A stretch of 64,000 nucleotides of DNA, taken from contig JBDSBP010000348.1 of the NCBI GenBank assembly GCA_039921525.1, positions 1-64,000 of the forward strand, given 5' to 3'. Below, piece by piece: positions 27,401 to 34,850 of this stretch. Position numbers and translations under genes: made by a program. This DNA is from JADCRZ01 sp039921525. GTDB lineage: Bacteria > Bacteroidota > Bacteroidia > Chitinophagales > Chitinophagaceae. Numbering within the stretch: position 1 is the stretch's first letter; every line of letters starts with the position of its first letter. A model generated the notes under the pieces. That model did no database searches. It was not told the DNA's origin and saw only the letters and a list, made by a program, of their open reading frames with translations.

Positions 27401-28286
27401 CCGGGTCAAGATACGAAACCTTCCCTTCAATAATATCATTTATAGAGTCTTCCGTAAGCGGAAGGATATTTTCCCTTACTAATCGTATTATTTCATCGAT
27501 ATCATCCGGTTTTGGAGGAGATTCTTTATCATGGAATACACTATTGAATATGATAGCAAATGAAGGTGAAGTATTGTTCAAAAAAGAGGTAAGATCTTCA
27601 TACAGATGAGCGTATTCCTGTGTGTTGACTGTCTGGAAGATTTTAATGCGCAGTAAGAGAAAAACTATGCACAAATAGGTTAATGTAGTTCCATGGATAT
27701 CGGAAGGAATCAGTTGATCCTTATGCAGGAACTTCTTGTAAAAATCAAAAACGAGGGCCCAATATTCTTTTTCTCCCCATATATCTTTATCAGGCACTAC
27801 TGATACCGGTTGTGTGCTGTCAAGATCTATCAATACAAAACCGGCCCTCTTGCTATAAAATATATTTTTTTCGGTGAAATCAGGAAACCAGTAATTTTTT
27901 TCCTGCAAGATAGCGGTAGCATCAAACAGGCTATCGGCCAGTTTTTCAAGATCAACCGATGCATTTTTGGATATAAGGTTATGCAGGGTTTCGCCTTCGA
28001 TGTATTCAGAAAAGACATAATAAACAGTTCTTCTATTTTCCTCAACATCTACAATATTGTAAAGCCTGGCTAATCTACCTATATTTTTTCCTTCTAATTG
28101 TTTCATCAAACCCCAACCCGAAATACTTTTGGGGGTTTTAACTTCAAATCGCTTTACAAAACAGGTTGCTTTATACTTTCCATTATCTAACTTAACTATT
28201 TTGAAATGGTCGCCATGGGCAAAGGCCCACTTATCAGGATAATCTGACTCGTAAATATATTTTTTTTCTTTAACTATTACTTCCAT
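24474..28286 (-). CDS. Transmembrane kinase-like protein with four Ig-like repeats and TIG domain (paralogue 1)
   Basis: A 1270-residue protein. The N-terminal kinase-like domain (1-280) has K45 (CFVKRFEV), D136 and N141 (FPDFTEKNIF) and D154 (LIDLDSTQ), with the HRD histidine and DFG glycine lost, as in the paralogue downstream. Four Ig-like repeats occupy about 296-390, 396-490, 502-597 and 600-686. They are followed by a membrane helix (693-714), a TIG domain (722-800), a long periplasmic region, a Thr/Gly-rich linker, a segment weakly like an OmpA-type alpha/beta domain (ILGVIAAQLREDNVAKITF) and the shared C-terminal beta domain. It starts 5 bp after the PP2C gene, so co-expression is near certain. 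Predicted role: phosphorylating a CIS or membrane component in response to a periplasmic cue. Activity is unproven. Confidence 0.82.
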   Translation of the reverse strand: MEVIVKEKKYIYESDYPDKWAFAHGDHFKIVKLDNGKYKATCFVKRFEVKTPKSISGWGLMKQLEGKNIGRLARLYNIVDVEENRRTVYYVFSEYIEGETLHNLISKNASVDLEKLADSLFDATAILQEKNYWFPDFTEKNIFYSKRAGFVLIDLDSTQPVSVVPDKDIWGEKEYWALVFDFYKKFLHKDQLIPSDIHGTTLTYLCIVFLLLRIKIFQTVNTQEYAHLYEDLTSFLNNTSPSFAIIFNSVFHDKESPPKPDDIDEIIRLVRENILPLTEDSINDIIEGKVSYLDPVIKKFTVNNFEEKSTGEKVVVENGEKFTLNWQVENATHVELYKDGDLFHTGKDDKSIELTEEVWDQDERQTEFTLVALNDFLVKTSASLTITIVNNREPEPVIKRFTVTDYFEETGKHRYIVEIGKSFVLNWEVEYASLVELYKNGTLYRKYSDENRVELTEELNDDTEKEIEYILVASNSSLEKTPSYLFVSLIDNRVPEPVIVEPVIKRFLVTDYLKKIGRDHYTVATDHTFVLGWEVENASSIELYKNGKQYRIINGEKGNIELKKNSSDATGTRISYLLKAFNDGITVESNPITVEFILQPPSINDFKASKIRVTSGKPFQLSWDAANVTGLQLLRNGKVFQTPDPSESSIELFEEKQPGNEEEIIYTLLATSDSQKVKSEPVIITLVDRKKWGIARTAILSAIVLLIIAGIYWYISSTPTPAPKIAVDRFTPKTITQSDTITIFGKNLPENSGSVQVEFGNVPGKILQQTRDSLRVQVPAPTSDGSINISVYANGAFFNTAENVLYAKPAKVIPPTLLPLTLHEIWRSSSGNHFMYIDLLQKLIYYSSGDRNRYDTASISNATYDNTNGLYKIAITTDGADKLLFIKNSTPQSFEVCICPNQPQAVCNDFTKMFLYYENNPSLIFLPASVSELSPGLDPSQSRRLFGFVNRQTNKNWLINVFNVNPFIQPSSLDPITGLLNERGIKYSVAQGNTDLPGNNPFRRNYITLTPKKIDSSKTATTSTTSTTTGTTGTTGATAGVASGTAADPGIEIANGFDLGYLRFNARNEPDDVSKEILGVIAAQLREDNVAKITFYATWSNKADEAAVSANVSSLKNYLNRINIRLDSRQVDTKITSSTMARYNKSIHVVGFKFPRGFNLEKKLGEFRMAQQKLEQTNKKIKSIRDNLDIAFRFKDGMAYCSIANNSPFDIDKVEVEISYLPQFENDPVKKMLNFENVKAKGGSTLEAPFLINSHQVEYSFRSVVPKESD

Positions 28287-28290
28287 ATAC

Positions 28291-30288
28291 TTACTGTGAT
28301 TCTTTTATCTCAATAAAATAAATAGTTTTATCATCCCCCGTTTCCTGCGCCTGGTATATAATTTCTTTTCTAACCTTATCGGGTTTTGTTTTGTAGTCAT
28401 CTTTAAGCAATTGTTCAGTGGCTGCCCCTATCCCGTCTGAAAAGGATATAATCGTGCTGATATTTTTCTTATTTTCGGTCTCATGAAGAGGTTCGTTAAA
28501 AATGATATCAAATTTTCCCTGCTCATTAAGCCAAAGCCTGAAGAATATCCTGTCATTACTTTTTTCATTTTTATCTTCCAACAATGTTTGTACCAACACA
28601 ACACCCTTTTGAGAAGCCCCCTCAAATAAAAACAACTTCGAATCACCGGTGCGATAGGAAGTAAAATCACCATTGAGTTTTAAGCTGGCCATTAAAAGTG
28701 TTGTAGCACATTCCGGCAGATTTTTATTTTCGATATTATTTCTTAAAACCTGCTTTTCGGCTGCCGGCAACTGTTCAATAGCATCCAACCAGTTTGATTT
28801 AACTTCCAGGATAGATGGCATAATCATTTCGCTGAACGGCATTCCAGGTTTTTCAATAAAAAATTTTCTCAACTTCTCTGCAACACTTTGCGCCAGCAAT
28901 CGACTGGAAAAATATTCCCGTTTGCTTACGGGTTCTCTTAAACAATGAAGGTCTGAAGTGCCATCCAGCAACCAAATAAAAACCTCATCGCCATGTAAAA
29001 CAAAGCCACATACATCTTCGCCAAGGTCCCTGTCTGCATTTTCCTCGCTCATAAACTTCTTTCTTGGCCCGGCAGTCATCATCACTTCACAAACAAAATA
29101 ATGATTAGCGTTATTATTTGACGTTTCTTTTGGAAAAACGGCAACAACAGGCTCAGGTTTCTCTTCCAATAAAACGGGCGCCTCTACGTCTTCTTTCTCC
29201 TGTACTGCCGTTTCATCAATAAATAAATCATCTGACTGATTCAAAAGTTCAGGCTCAACGAAAGAAACAGGTTCAATTTTCAAGGCCCCGTCTTCTATTT
29301 CCACCGGTTCCGGATCGACCTCGACTGGAACAGGTTCAACATTCAATGGAACAGTTGACTCTGTTGACTCATTATCCGCTGGGAAATTTTCTAAAATGGG
29401 TTGATTGTTTTCCATCGTAACTGCTTGATCTGATAATTTATTAATAACTGGTTTAAAACCTGTAAGTGTTTGCACATAGCGGCTTGTTGCCCAAAAAACC
29501 AGGATAAATAAAATTGCCATTGAGAGAAGAAACAAAATACTTGCGTTGGAAGAAGCGGCCAAATACGGTTTCGACAAATTTTCCTTCCCGGCTTCCGTGT
29601 TATCTTCAACGGGTACCCTACCGCCCAACGTAATCATTAACGAATCCTGTCTATTATCACTTTCAAATACCTCCTCAAATGATTTATTCTCTGCAGTTGC
29701 AATAACTGAATATTTTTTACCACGGGTAAGTAAAACCTCGAACTTGCCGGTATCCGTATTTTTATAACGGTTTATTGTAGTACCCAGCGAATCTATAACC
29801 AGGTTAGCCTTAACAGCCCTGTTCGTACTATCCCGTACTATTATTTTCAGATTAACAAATTCATCAGAACCTTCAGTGGATGTATCCCTGGCAACACTGG
29901 CGATTACAGAATCCTTTTGCTTCTTCAAACCATCTGGTTTATTTAATTCTGCCAACAGGTTATCTCTCGAACGAAATAAATTATTTAATCTGGAATCGTA
30001 ACACTGTACTATAACGCTCCTCTTTGTTACGGACTCCAGTTTTGAAACACTTTCTTTAAGATCTTTTACAGACTGTGCTGTCAGGCTTTTGCCATTAATT
30101 TTAAGAAAAGATTTTGAAAGTCCTTTGATAGAGTTCCTGCAGGTTTCATTTACCGTTGTATCGTTATAAAGGTTTTTTAAATTACTCCTGATACTATCTA
30201 ATACAATATTTACTTTGTACACCTGCTGTGCCTTTGTTGTTATAAAACAAAGGGAACAAAATATTAAACAGAGAATTTTGCGTGACAT
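28291..30288 (-). CDS. Membrane-anchored PP2C-type protein phosphatase
   Basis: A 665-residue protein. A signal peptide (to about residue 21) is followed by a periplasmic domain to about 245, a membrane helix (249-270), an acidic Pro/Glu-rich linker (300-390) and a cytoplasmic PP2C domain (395-665). PP2C metal and fold motifs are visible: ENADRDLGED, WLLDGTSD (D442-G443), the ECATTLL strand, RTGDSKLFLF, SFSDGIG and GDDKTIYFIEI. It should dephosphorylate Ser/Thr residues, the natural counterpart of the two kinase-like proteins. The topology is opposite to theirs, with the sensor-like domain N-terminal and the enzyme C-terminal, both enzymes facing the cytoplasm. A phosphatase role parallels PppA of type VI secretion. 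Confidence 0.85.
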   Translation of the reverse strand: MSRKILCLIFCSLCFITTKAQQVYKVNIVLDSIRSNLKNLYNDTTVNETCRNSIKGLSKSFLKINGKSLTAQSVKDLKESVSKLESVTKRSVIVQCYDSRLNNLFRSRDNLLAELNKPDGLKKQKDSVIASVARDTSTEGSDEFVNLKIIVRDSTNRAVKANLVIDSLGTTINRYKNTDTGKFEVLLTRGKKYSVIATAENKSFEEVFESDNRQDSLMITLGGRVPVEDNTEAGKENLSKPYLAASSNASILFLLSMAILFILVFWATSRYVQTLTGFKPVINKLSDQAVTMENNQPILENFPADNESTESTVPLNVEPVPVEVDPEPVEIEDGALKIEPVSFVEPELLNQSDDLFIDETAVQEKEDVEAPVLLEEKPEPVVAVFPKETSNNNANHYFVCEVMMTAGPRKKFMSEENADRDLGEDVCGFVLHGDEVFIWLLDGTSDLHCLREPVSKREYFSSRLLAQSVAEKLRKFFIEKPGMPFSEMIMPSILEVKSNWLDAIEQLPAAEKQVLRNNIENKNLPECATTLLMASLKLNGDFTSYRTGDSKLFLFEGASQKGVVLVQTLLEDKNEKSNDRIFFRLWLNEQGKFDIIFNEPLHETENKKNISTIISFSDGIGAATEQLLKDDYKTKPDKVRKEIIYQAQETGDDKTIYFIEIKESQ

Positions 30289-30330
30289 ACTTTTCAGATC
30301 GGATGTAATTATTAAAAGCTTTTTGGAATG

Positions 30331-30437
30331 GCTATCAGCTATCGGCTGTCAGCTATCGGCTGATCAAATAGTTGATCTTTTTATTCCTGTCAATCGACAG
30401 CTGATAGCCGATAGCTGACGGCCGATAGCTGATAGCC
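30331..30437. repeat. Inverted heptad arrays forming a 28-bp hairpin, with inner stem-loop
   Basis: Left units (GCTATCA, GCTATCG, GCTGTCA...) at 30331-30358 pair with right units at 30409-30436 over 28 bases with one G-U pair. In the loop, GATCAA-ATAG-TTGATC (30362-30377) is followed by TTTTT. The inner part is related, in opposite orientation, to the loops at 31768 and 46376. It lies 10 bp beyond the vWA stop codon. Confidence 0.85.
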
Positions 30438-30447
30438 AAATCTTTAA

Positions 30448-31638
30448 CTACCTATATATATTTATATCTTTCTCCAGGCATTTAGGACAAAAACCGGAAG
30501 CCCCTGACGCCATGCGAAATAAATATTTCAGGTTTCCAATTTTTCCTGGTTTATCAAACAGGAAAAACTGTTTCACATCATGTATTGGGCAGTTGCTTAG
30601 CAGGCCTTGTAATTCCTTACAGCCATCATCATCTTCCTGGCCGAAAAAAGCACCTATTACGACATCATGGTTTAACCCCACCAGCTGATCTTGTATAAAC
30701 GGATTGGGCCGTAATATCCGGCCGCCAGCTGCGTCGAACTGCATCCCGTCGGTATAGATTAACACCCTCACATTTGGTATAGAAACGGATTCGGCAGATC
30801 CATGTTTTAAAATCCGCTGCAACATTACCCGGTAAGCATTAAGCGGAAAATTGAGCAATTGTTTTTTTAGGAAGTCATCCACAAACGTATGTGCATGCAA
30901 TAATGCCTGGTTAATATCAGTGCCCTGCTGAAATTTATACAACTCATCAAAGATATAGTTGGCAAATTTTGTTACATCCTTTTCATGCCTGTAAATCAGG
31001 TTGGCGATAGTATCAATAAACATTAATTCAAGGCGGTCATCAAATTTGAAAGCGGCCACAAAAGCATATGGATTATTAACCATACGCTCAAGATCAAAGA
31101 TACCGGAGGCGGCGCTGGTAGCCACCAATCGCATCTTGGTTAACGGACTACCATCATAAGCCGGGTCCATCATGGAAGCCGATGCATCCATCAATATTAT
31201 ACAGAGAGCCACTTCCGGAACATTTACTCCCCCTTTCACGTTAATATTTATGGGGCTGGAAACCCCGCTTGATCCTTTACTATCCCAAACTTTGGCTGTA
31301 ATGGTATGTGTTCCCTTAATTGCCAGGTAGGTATGAGAGTGAGGGCTGGACTGATCTTCGCCAATTTTTTTATCATCTACAAAAAACTCCACTCTTCCAT
31401 CCGTTACATTGGTATCGGCTAAAATAGTAATATTGGTGGCATCATCAAAATCACTGTTGTCTTCAGGGAAGCTGATAGAAACTTCAGGACCGTCTGGATT
31501 TACATCCCGCAACAGGATACCATGATATGGAGGATCTTCCGGACAGAATCCGTCTTCTGTATTCTCAGTAAAAACATGTGGTGTTGGGAAGCGGTCCGGA
31601 TCTTCCTTCCATGTTTGACAAACCCATTTTTGTGGCAT
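30448..31638 (-). CDS. TerY-like von Willebrand factor A protein with Ig-like domain
   Basis: A 396-residue protein. Residues of about 50-136 form an Ig-like domain (VEFFVDDKKIGED, ITAKVWDSKGSSG). The vWA domain begins VALCIILMDASASM, with the metal-ion site D151-x-S153-x-S155, and runs through IYTDGMQFDA. Four cysteines near the ends (C7, C32, C384 and C387 in GFCPKCLEKD) could bind zinc. There is no signal peptide, so it is cytoplasmic. vWA plus PP2C plus kinase is the TerY-P triad arrangement known from tellurite-resistance-type loci. Here it sits directly behind CIS structural genes. It could scaffold the kinase and phosphatase on the baseplate. Confidence 0.83.
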   Translation of the reverse strand: MPQKWVCQTWKEDPDRFPTPHVFTENTEDGFCPEDPPYHGILLRDVNPDGPEVSISFPEDNSDFDDATNITILADTNVTDGRVEFFVDDKKIGEDQSSPHSHTYLAIKGTHTITAKVWDSKGSSGVSSPININVKGGVNVPEVALCIILMDASASMMDPAYDGSPLTKMRLVATSAASGIFDLERMVNNPYAFVAAFKFDDRLELMFIDTIANLIYRHEKDVTKFANYIFDELYKFQQGTDINQALLHAHTFVDDFLKKQLLNFPLNAYRVMLQRILKHGSAESVSIPNVRVLIYTDGMQFDAAGGRILRPNPFIQDQLVGLNHDVVIGAFFGQEDDDGCKELQGLLSNCPIHDVKQFFLFDKPGKIGNLKYLFRMASGASGFCPKCLEKDINIYR

Positions 31639-31672
31639 AATACAGCTTTTATAAAGTTTTCAATCACAGATC

Positions 31673-31806
31673 AGTATCAGCTATCGGCTGTCGGCTATCG
31701 GCTGTCAGCTATCGGCTATCGGCTATCGGCTATCGGCTATCAGCCGTCAACTATCAGGAAGAACGATGTCACACAGTGACCTGCTGATAGCTGATAGCTG
31801 ATAGCC
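31673..31806. repeat. Inverted heptad arrays with conserved inner hairpin
   Basis: About twelve 7-bp units (GCTATCG, GCTGTCG and variants) face three TGATAGC units. Between the arms, GTCAC-ACA-GTGAC forms a stem-loop (31768-31780). A 47-base segment (31751-31797) aligns without gaps to 46359-46405 with seven differences. It lies 12 bp after the tape-measure-family gene. Confidence 0.85.
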
Positions 31807-31818
31807 CCCATTTCAACA

Positions 31819-34800
31819 TTACCATTCTACCATTATATGTTTCTTCATCCAGGGCAACTTAATGAGTCCAAAACCCCATGGAATCGTATTCAGTAACAAA
31901 TCATATCCCTTTTTTTCCACCTGCAGGGTCCAGCTGGATTCTTTTTGAAATAGAATTCCTTTCCGCTGCAGGAAGGATCCACGAAATCCATCCAAAGAAG
32001 TACTCTTCAACTGTTTCCAGTTTTCTATTACAGAAGAAAGCAGGTTATCCGCTTCCTCAATTTCCTTTTTTGTTAATCGAATGCTGCCAATAATAGTATC
32101 CGCTACATCAAAACCGCACAGTAATTTATTCAATTGTAATAAATATTCCGGACTTTTAGCGTTACCGGTGACCATATTCTGAAGAATGTATAGGGCCCGG
32201 TTGGCAATACCTTTATTTTTAAATAGTTTATTTTCCAAATAACCCATCCGCTTGAAAAAGCCAGGTAAATAATTAGCTATCAGGCAAAGTCCGGCATTTT
32301 CTACTATTATTTTTTCAACGCCCTTGTTATCGTAAAAAATATTCTTCTTACTGTTGCCCGGAAGATTACTTATAGCCGTCGTGTTATGACCAGCGGAAAA
32401 CAGGTGTTTAATTTCTTCCTCTGAAAGCTCCGTAAGGTATTTGATTAAAAGAATTGACTCCCCCGGGAGTTTATACAGAATTTTCCGAACGATCCTTTTC
32501 TCCTGGCTACTGTCAAATTGCTCCTTTTGAAAAATATCCTTTAGTATCACCAATTCCTTCAATGACAACTTATTAATAAAAGATATGAAATCTGATTGTG
32601 ATAACTGTATTTTTTTTGCATAAGAAGATAAGATATTTTCTTTTTGGGTATCCTTTTTTTTAACGGAGGATCTCAAACCAGGTGGTTGCTCCGAATCATC
32701 ATCAAAAGAAAGACTGGAAAAAATGTCTAAAATCTTATACTTTAGAAGAAAGGGATGATCCAACACCTGGTTGATCATTTTCCTGCGATCCCTGTTTTCA
32801 CGAATATGATTTTTAAAACTTTCTACGAGGTTATTCAGGTCGTTTTCTTCCAGCTTTTGTAAGTACTGAATAAGCGTTGGTTCGTTAACATGCAATGTTC
32901 TCAATATAAATGAAATCTGCCTGTTTTCGGGTTGTTCATCAGAAGTCTTATTTATCTCCTGTTCATCTGATAAATTCTTATCCTTAATGTTTGACGACTG
33001 AGGCTCCCCGGAACTGCCGGATTCGGTGTGTGAAATAATATCCGAAATGCCTGCATCTTCATCCCGGACATCCCCGATTTGGGATGCGCCTGATTCCATA
33101 CTGTTTGGCATGGCGGTATTGGCCGATTCATTTTGAGGAACGTCGTCTTGAACACCTGTGATGGGGGTTTCGATTCGAGTTATAATTTCATGGGAAGCTG
33201 CATCCTGTAATTTGCGCTGAGGCCCTCCCTCTTCGATACTATTATTACCGGCTTCGATTTGTGCTATGGCATCCCGGATTTCTATATTTCGGATTTCATG
33301 TGGAGCGATGTTCTGTTGGCCACTAATAAATTGGGTTTCTGTTTGTGGGGTATTATCTCCGGTACTTTGCAACAGGCCATTTTCATTTTCAGCAGACATG
33401 AGCGTTTCAGCATCTGAAGAAGACGGGTTGTTTTTATCATCGTTTGTTAATTTACCTGCCGGCCCGCTGCCCTGGTTATCAGCAAGGTAATCTGGCTCCT
33501 GGCTCTTTTCAGTTTCTGAAAAAGGCAACGTGTTTTTATCATTCTCTTTTACATCATCTGTTGTCGTTTTAGGTATCGCTATATCATTGTCACCAACCTT
33601 ATCCGCGTTGCCATCACTCTGCCCCTGCATCGATTTTATCGAGAAATCATTTTTATCCGAAGCAAAAAATTCACGGGTGTTTATGTCTTCAGATGAATTG
33701 TCTCTTCCAGGTTTATTTGAAAAATTGCTGTTTACCCCTATAATATCATCACCACTAAAAACAGGAGACAGGTGTTGCGCTGATTGGTTTGATGGTATCT
33801 GTGCAGTTTCACCACCGGGCGCCCTGTTGTAATCAGTTCCCGAATAGCCATCACCAGGTAATAAATCGACGCCGGCACCAATTTCGCTAGTCGTTACGGC
33901 ACCATCATTTCGTTTCAATTCCTGCATGAGTGCCAGTTGAGAAAGCAGAAATTCAATTTGAAAAACAGAAAGTCTTTTTATAAAAAGTTTCAGCTCGTTT
34001 CTTATCCCGCGTTGCTTTTTGTTTCCAGGCCCTGTTGATGAACCTTCCTTTATTATTAACAAGCTGGAAACACCAGTGAATCCCATACCTGAAAGAAAAT
34101 CTGTCAACAGTGCCAGGTTATTTCCCGTTACCATTCCTGTAAACAGGGACCGCCTTAGTTTATATACTGGCGTTTGGTTATACGTATTCAATATTGATTT
34201 CAGTTGCAAAAGCCTGGCAGGTGTGAGTAATCGCAGACTTAACTTTCCAGGATATTCGCGGAAAAGGCTTTTACTTTTGTAAACACTAATACCGGGAATC
34301 AATTGCTCTATCATTGACCGGGTAGATGGCTTGCATTGTTCGGCTATTCTTATTAAGACTTCCATCTTTTCCCGGTGTTCTTCCAGGAATTGTTTTAGTG
34401 ACTGCGGATACAATTTGATCATTTTTTGCAGTATGGCATCCACTGGTATAACACTATTTTTATCTGCCCACCATGGTACATCTCCATGCAGTAACAAAGA
34501 CCTGATCAACTCGAATTCGTTGGCAGTTTTACCGGCTTTGCCTTTATTTTGGCCTTCCTTGTCTTCATGTTTTACCGCAATAATCTTCTGCTTGAATAGT
34601 TCTTCAAATTCAAATAACATCTCCGTTTTACCAAAGTCCTCCAGGGTTATATCTCCTAAATTAATTTCAATTTTATCGATTTTTAAATGTGTTCCAGGAC
34701 CGGCATTTTCCTGTAGCACCGATGAAATAATCTGGTTTATCCGGAAAGAGATACTGTATTCGATTTCCAACTGTATTTCCCTGGCGACTTCTTCCGTTTT

Positions 34801-34845
34801 ACACGAAAATTCAAAAGCCTGAATATTTATGGCATCTGTAACCAT
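31819..34845 (-). CDS. Contractile injection system tape-measure-family protein (CIS_TMP)
   Basis: A 1008-residue protein. The N-terminal 100 residues carry the family pattern, with a helical start and HLKIDKIEINLGDI. The last 170 residues carry the second conserved block: IVENAGLCLIANYLPGFFKR, NKLLCGFDVAD, SFLQRKGILF, TIPWGFGLIKLPWMKKHIMV. Between them lies a long acidic, Ser/Asn/Gln-rich low-complexity region (about 330-640) with loosely repeated I-x-x-I-E segments. In extracellular CIS clusters this family (Pfam calls it CIS tape measure) sits near the end of the structural genes, as here. It is cytoplasmic or particle-associated. The family name suggests length control, but direct evidence in this branch is limited. 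Confidence 0.85.
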   Translation of the reverse strand: MVTDAINIQAFEFSCKTEEVAREIQLEIEYSISFRINQIISSVLQENAGPGTHLKIDKIEINLGDITLEDFGKTEMLFEFEELFKQKIIAVKHEDKEGQNKGKAGKTANEFELIRSLLLHGDVPWWADKNSVIPVDAILQKMIKLYPQSLKQFLEEHREKMEVLIRIAEQCKPSTRSMIEQLIPGISVYKSKSLFREYPGKLSLRLLTPARLLQLKSILNTYNQTPVYKLRRSLFTGMVTGNNLALLTDFLSGMGFTGVSSLLIIKEGSSTGPGNKKQRGIRNELKLFIKRLSVFQIEFLLSQLALMQELKRNDGAVTTSEIGAGVDLLPGDGYSGTDYNRAPGGETAQIPSNQSAQHLSPVFSGDDIIGVNSNFSNKPGRDNSSEDINTREFFASDKNDFSIKSMQGQSDGNADKVGDNDIAIPKTTTDDVKENDKNTLPFSETEKSQEPDYLADNQGSGPAGKLTNDDKNNPSSSDAETLMSAENENGLLQSTGDNTPQTETQFISGQQNIAPHEIRNIEIRDAIAQIEAGNNSIEEGGPQRKLQDAASHEIITRIETPITGVQDDVPQNESANTAMPNSMESGASQIGDVRDEDAGISDIISHTESGSSGEPQSSNIKDKNLSDEQEINKTSDEQPENRQISFILRTLHVNEPTLIQYLQKLEENDLNNLVESFKNHIRENRDRRKMINQVLDHPFLLKYKILDIFSSLSFDDDSEQPPGLRSSVKKKDTQKENILSSYAKKIQLSQSDFISFINKLSLKELVILKDIFQKEQFDSSQEKRIVRKILYKLPGESILLIKYLTELSEEEIKHLFSAGHNTTAISNLPGNSKKNIFYDNKGVEKIIVENAGLCLIANYLPGFFKRMGYLENKLFKNKGIANRALYILQNMVTGNAKSPEYLLQLNKLLCGFDVADTIIGSIRLTKKEIEEADNLLSSVIENWKQLKSTSLDGFRGSFLQRKGILFQKESSWTLQVEKKGYDLLLNTIPWGFGLIKLPWMKKHIMVEW

Positions 34846-34850
34846 AAAGA

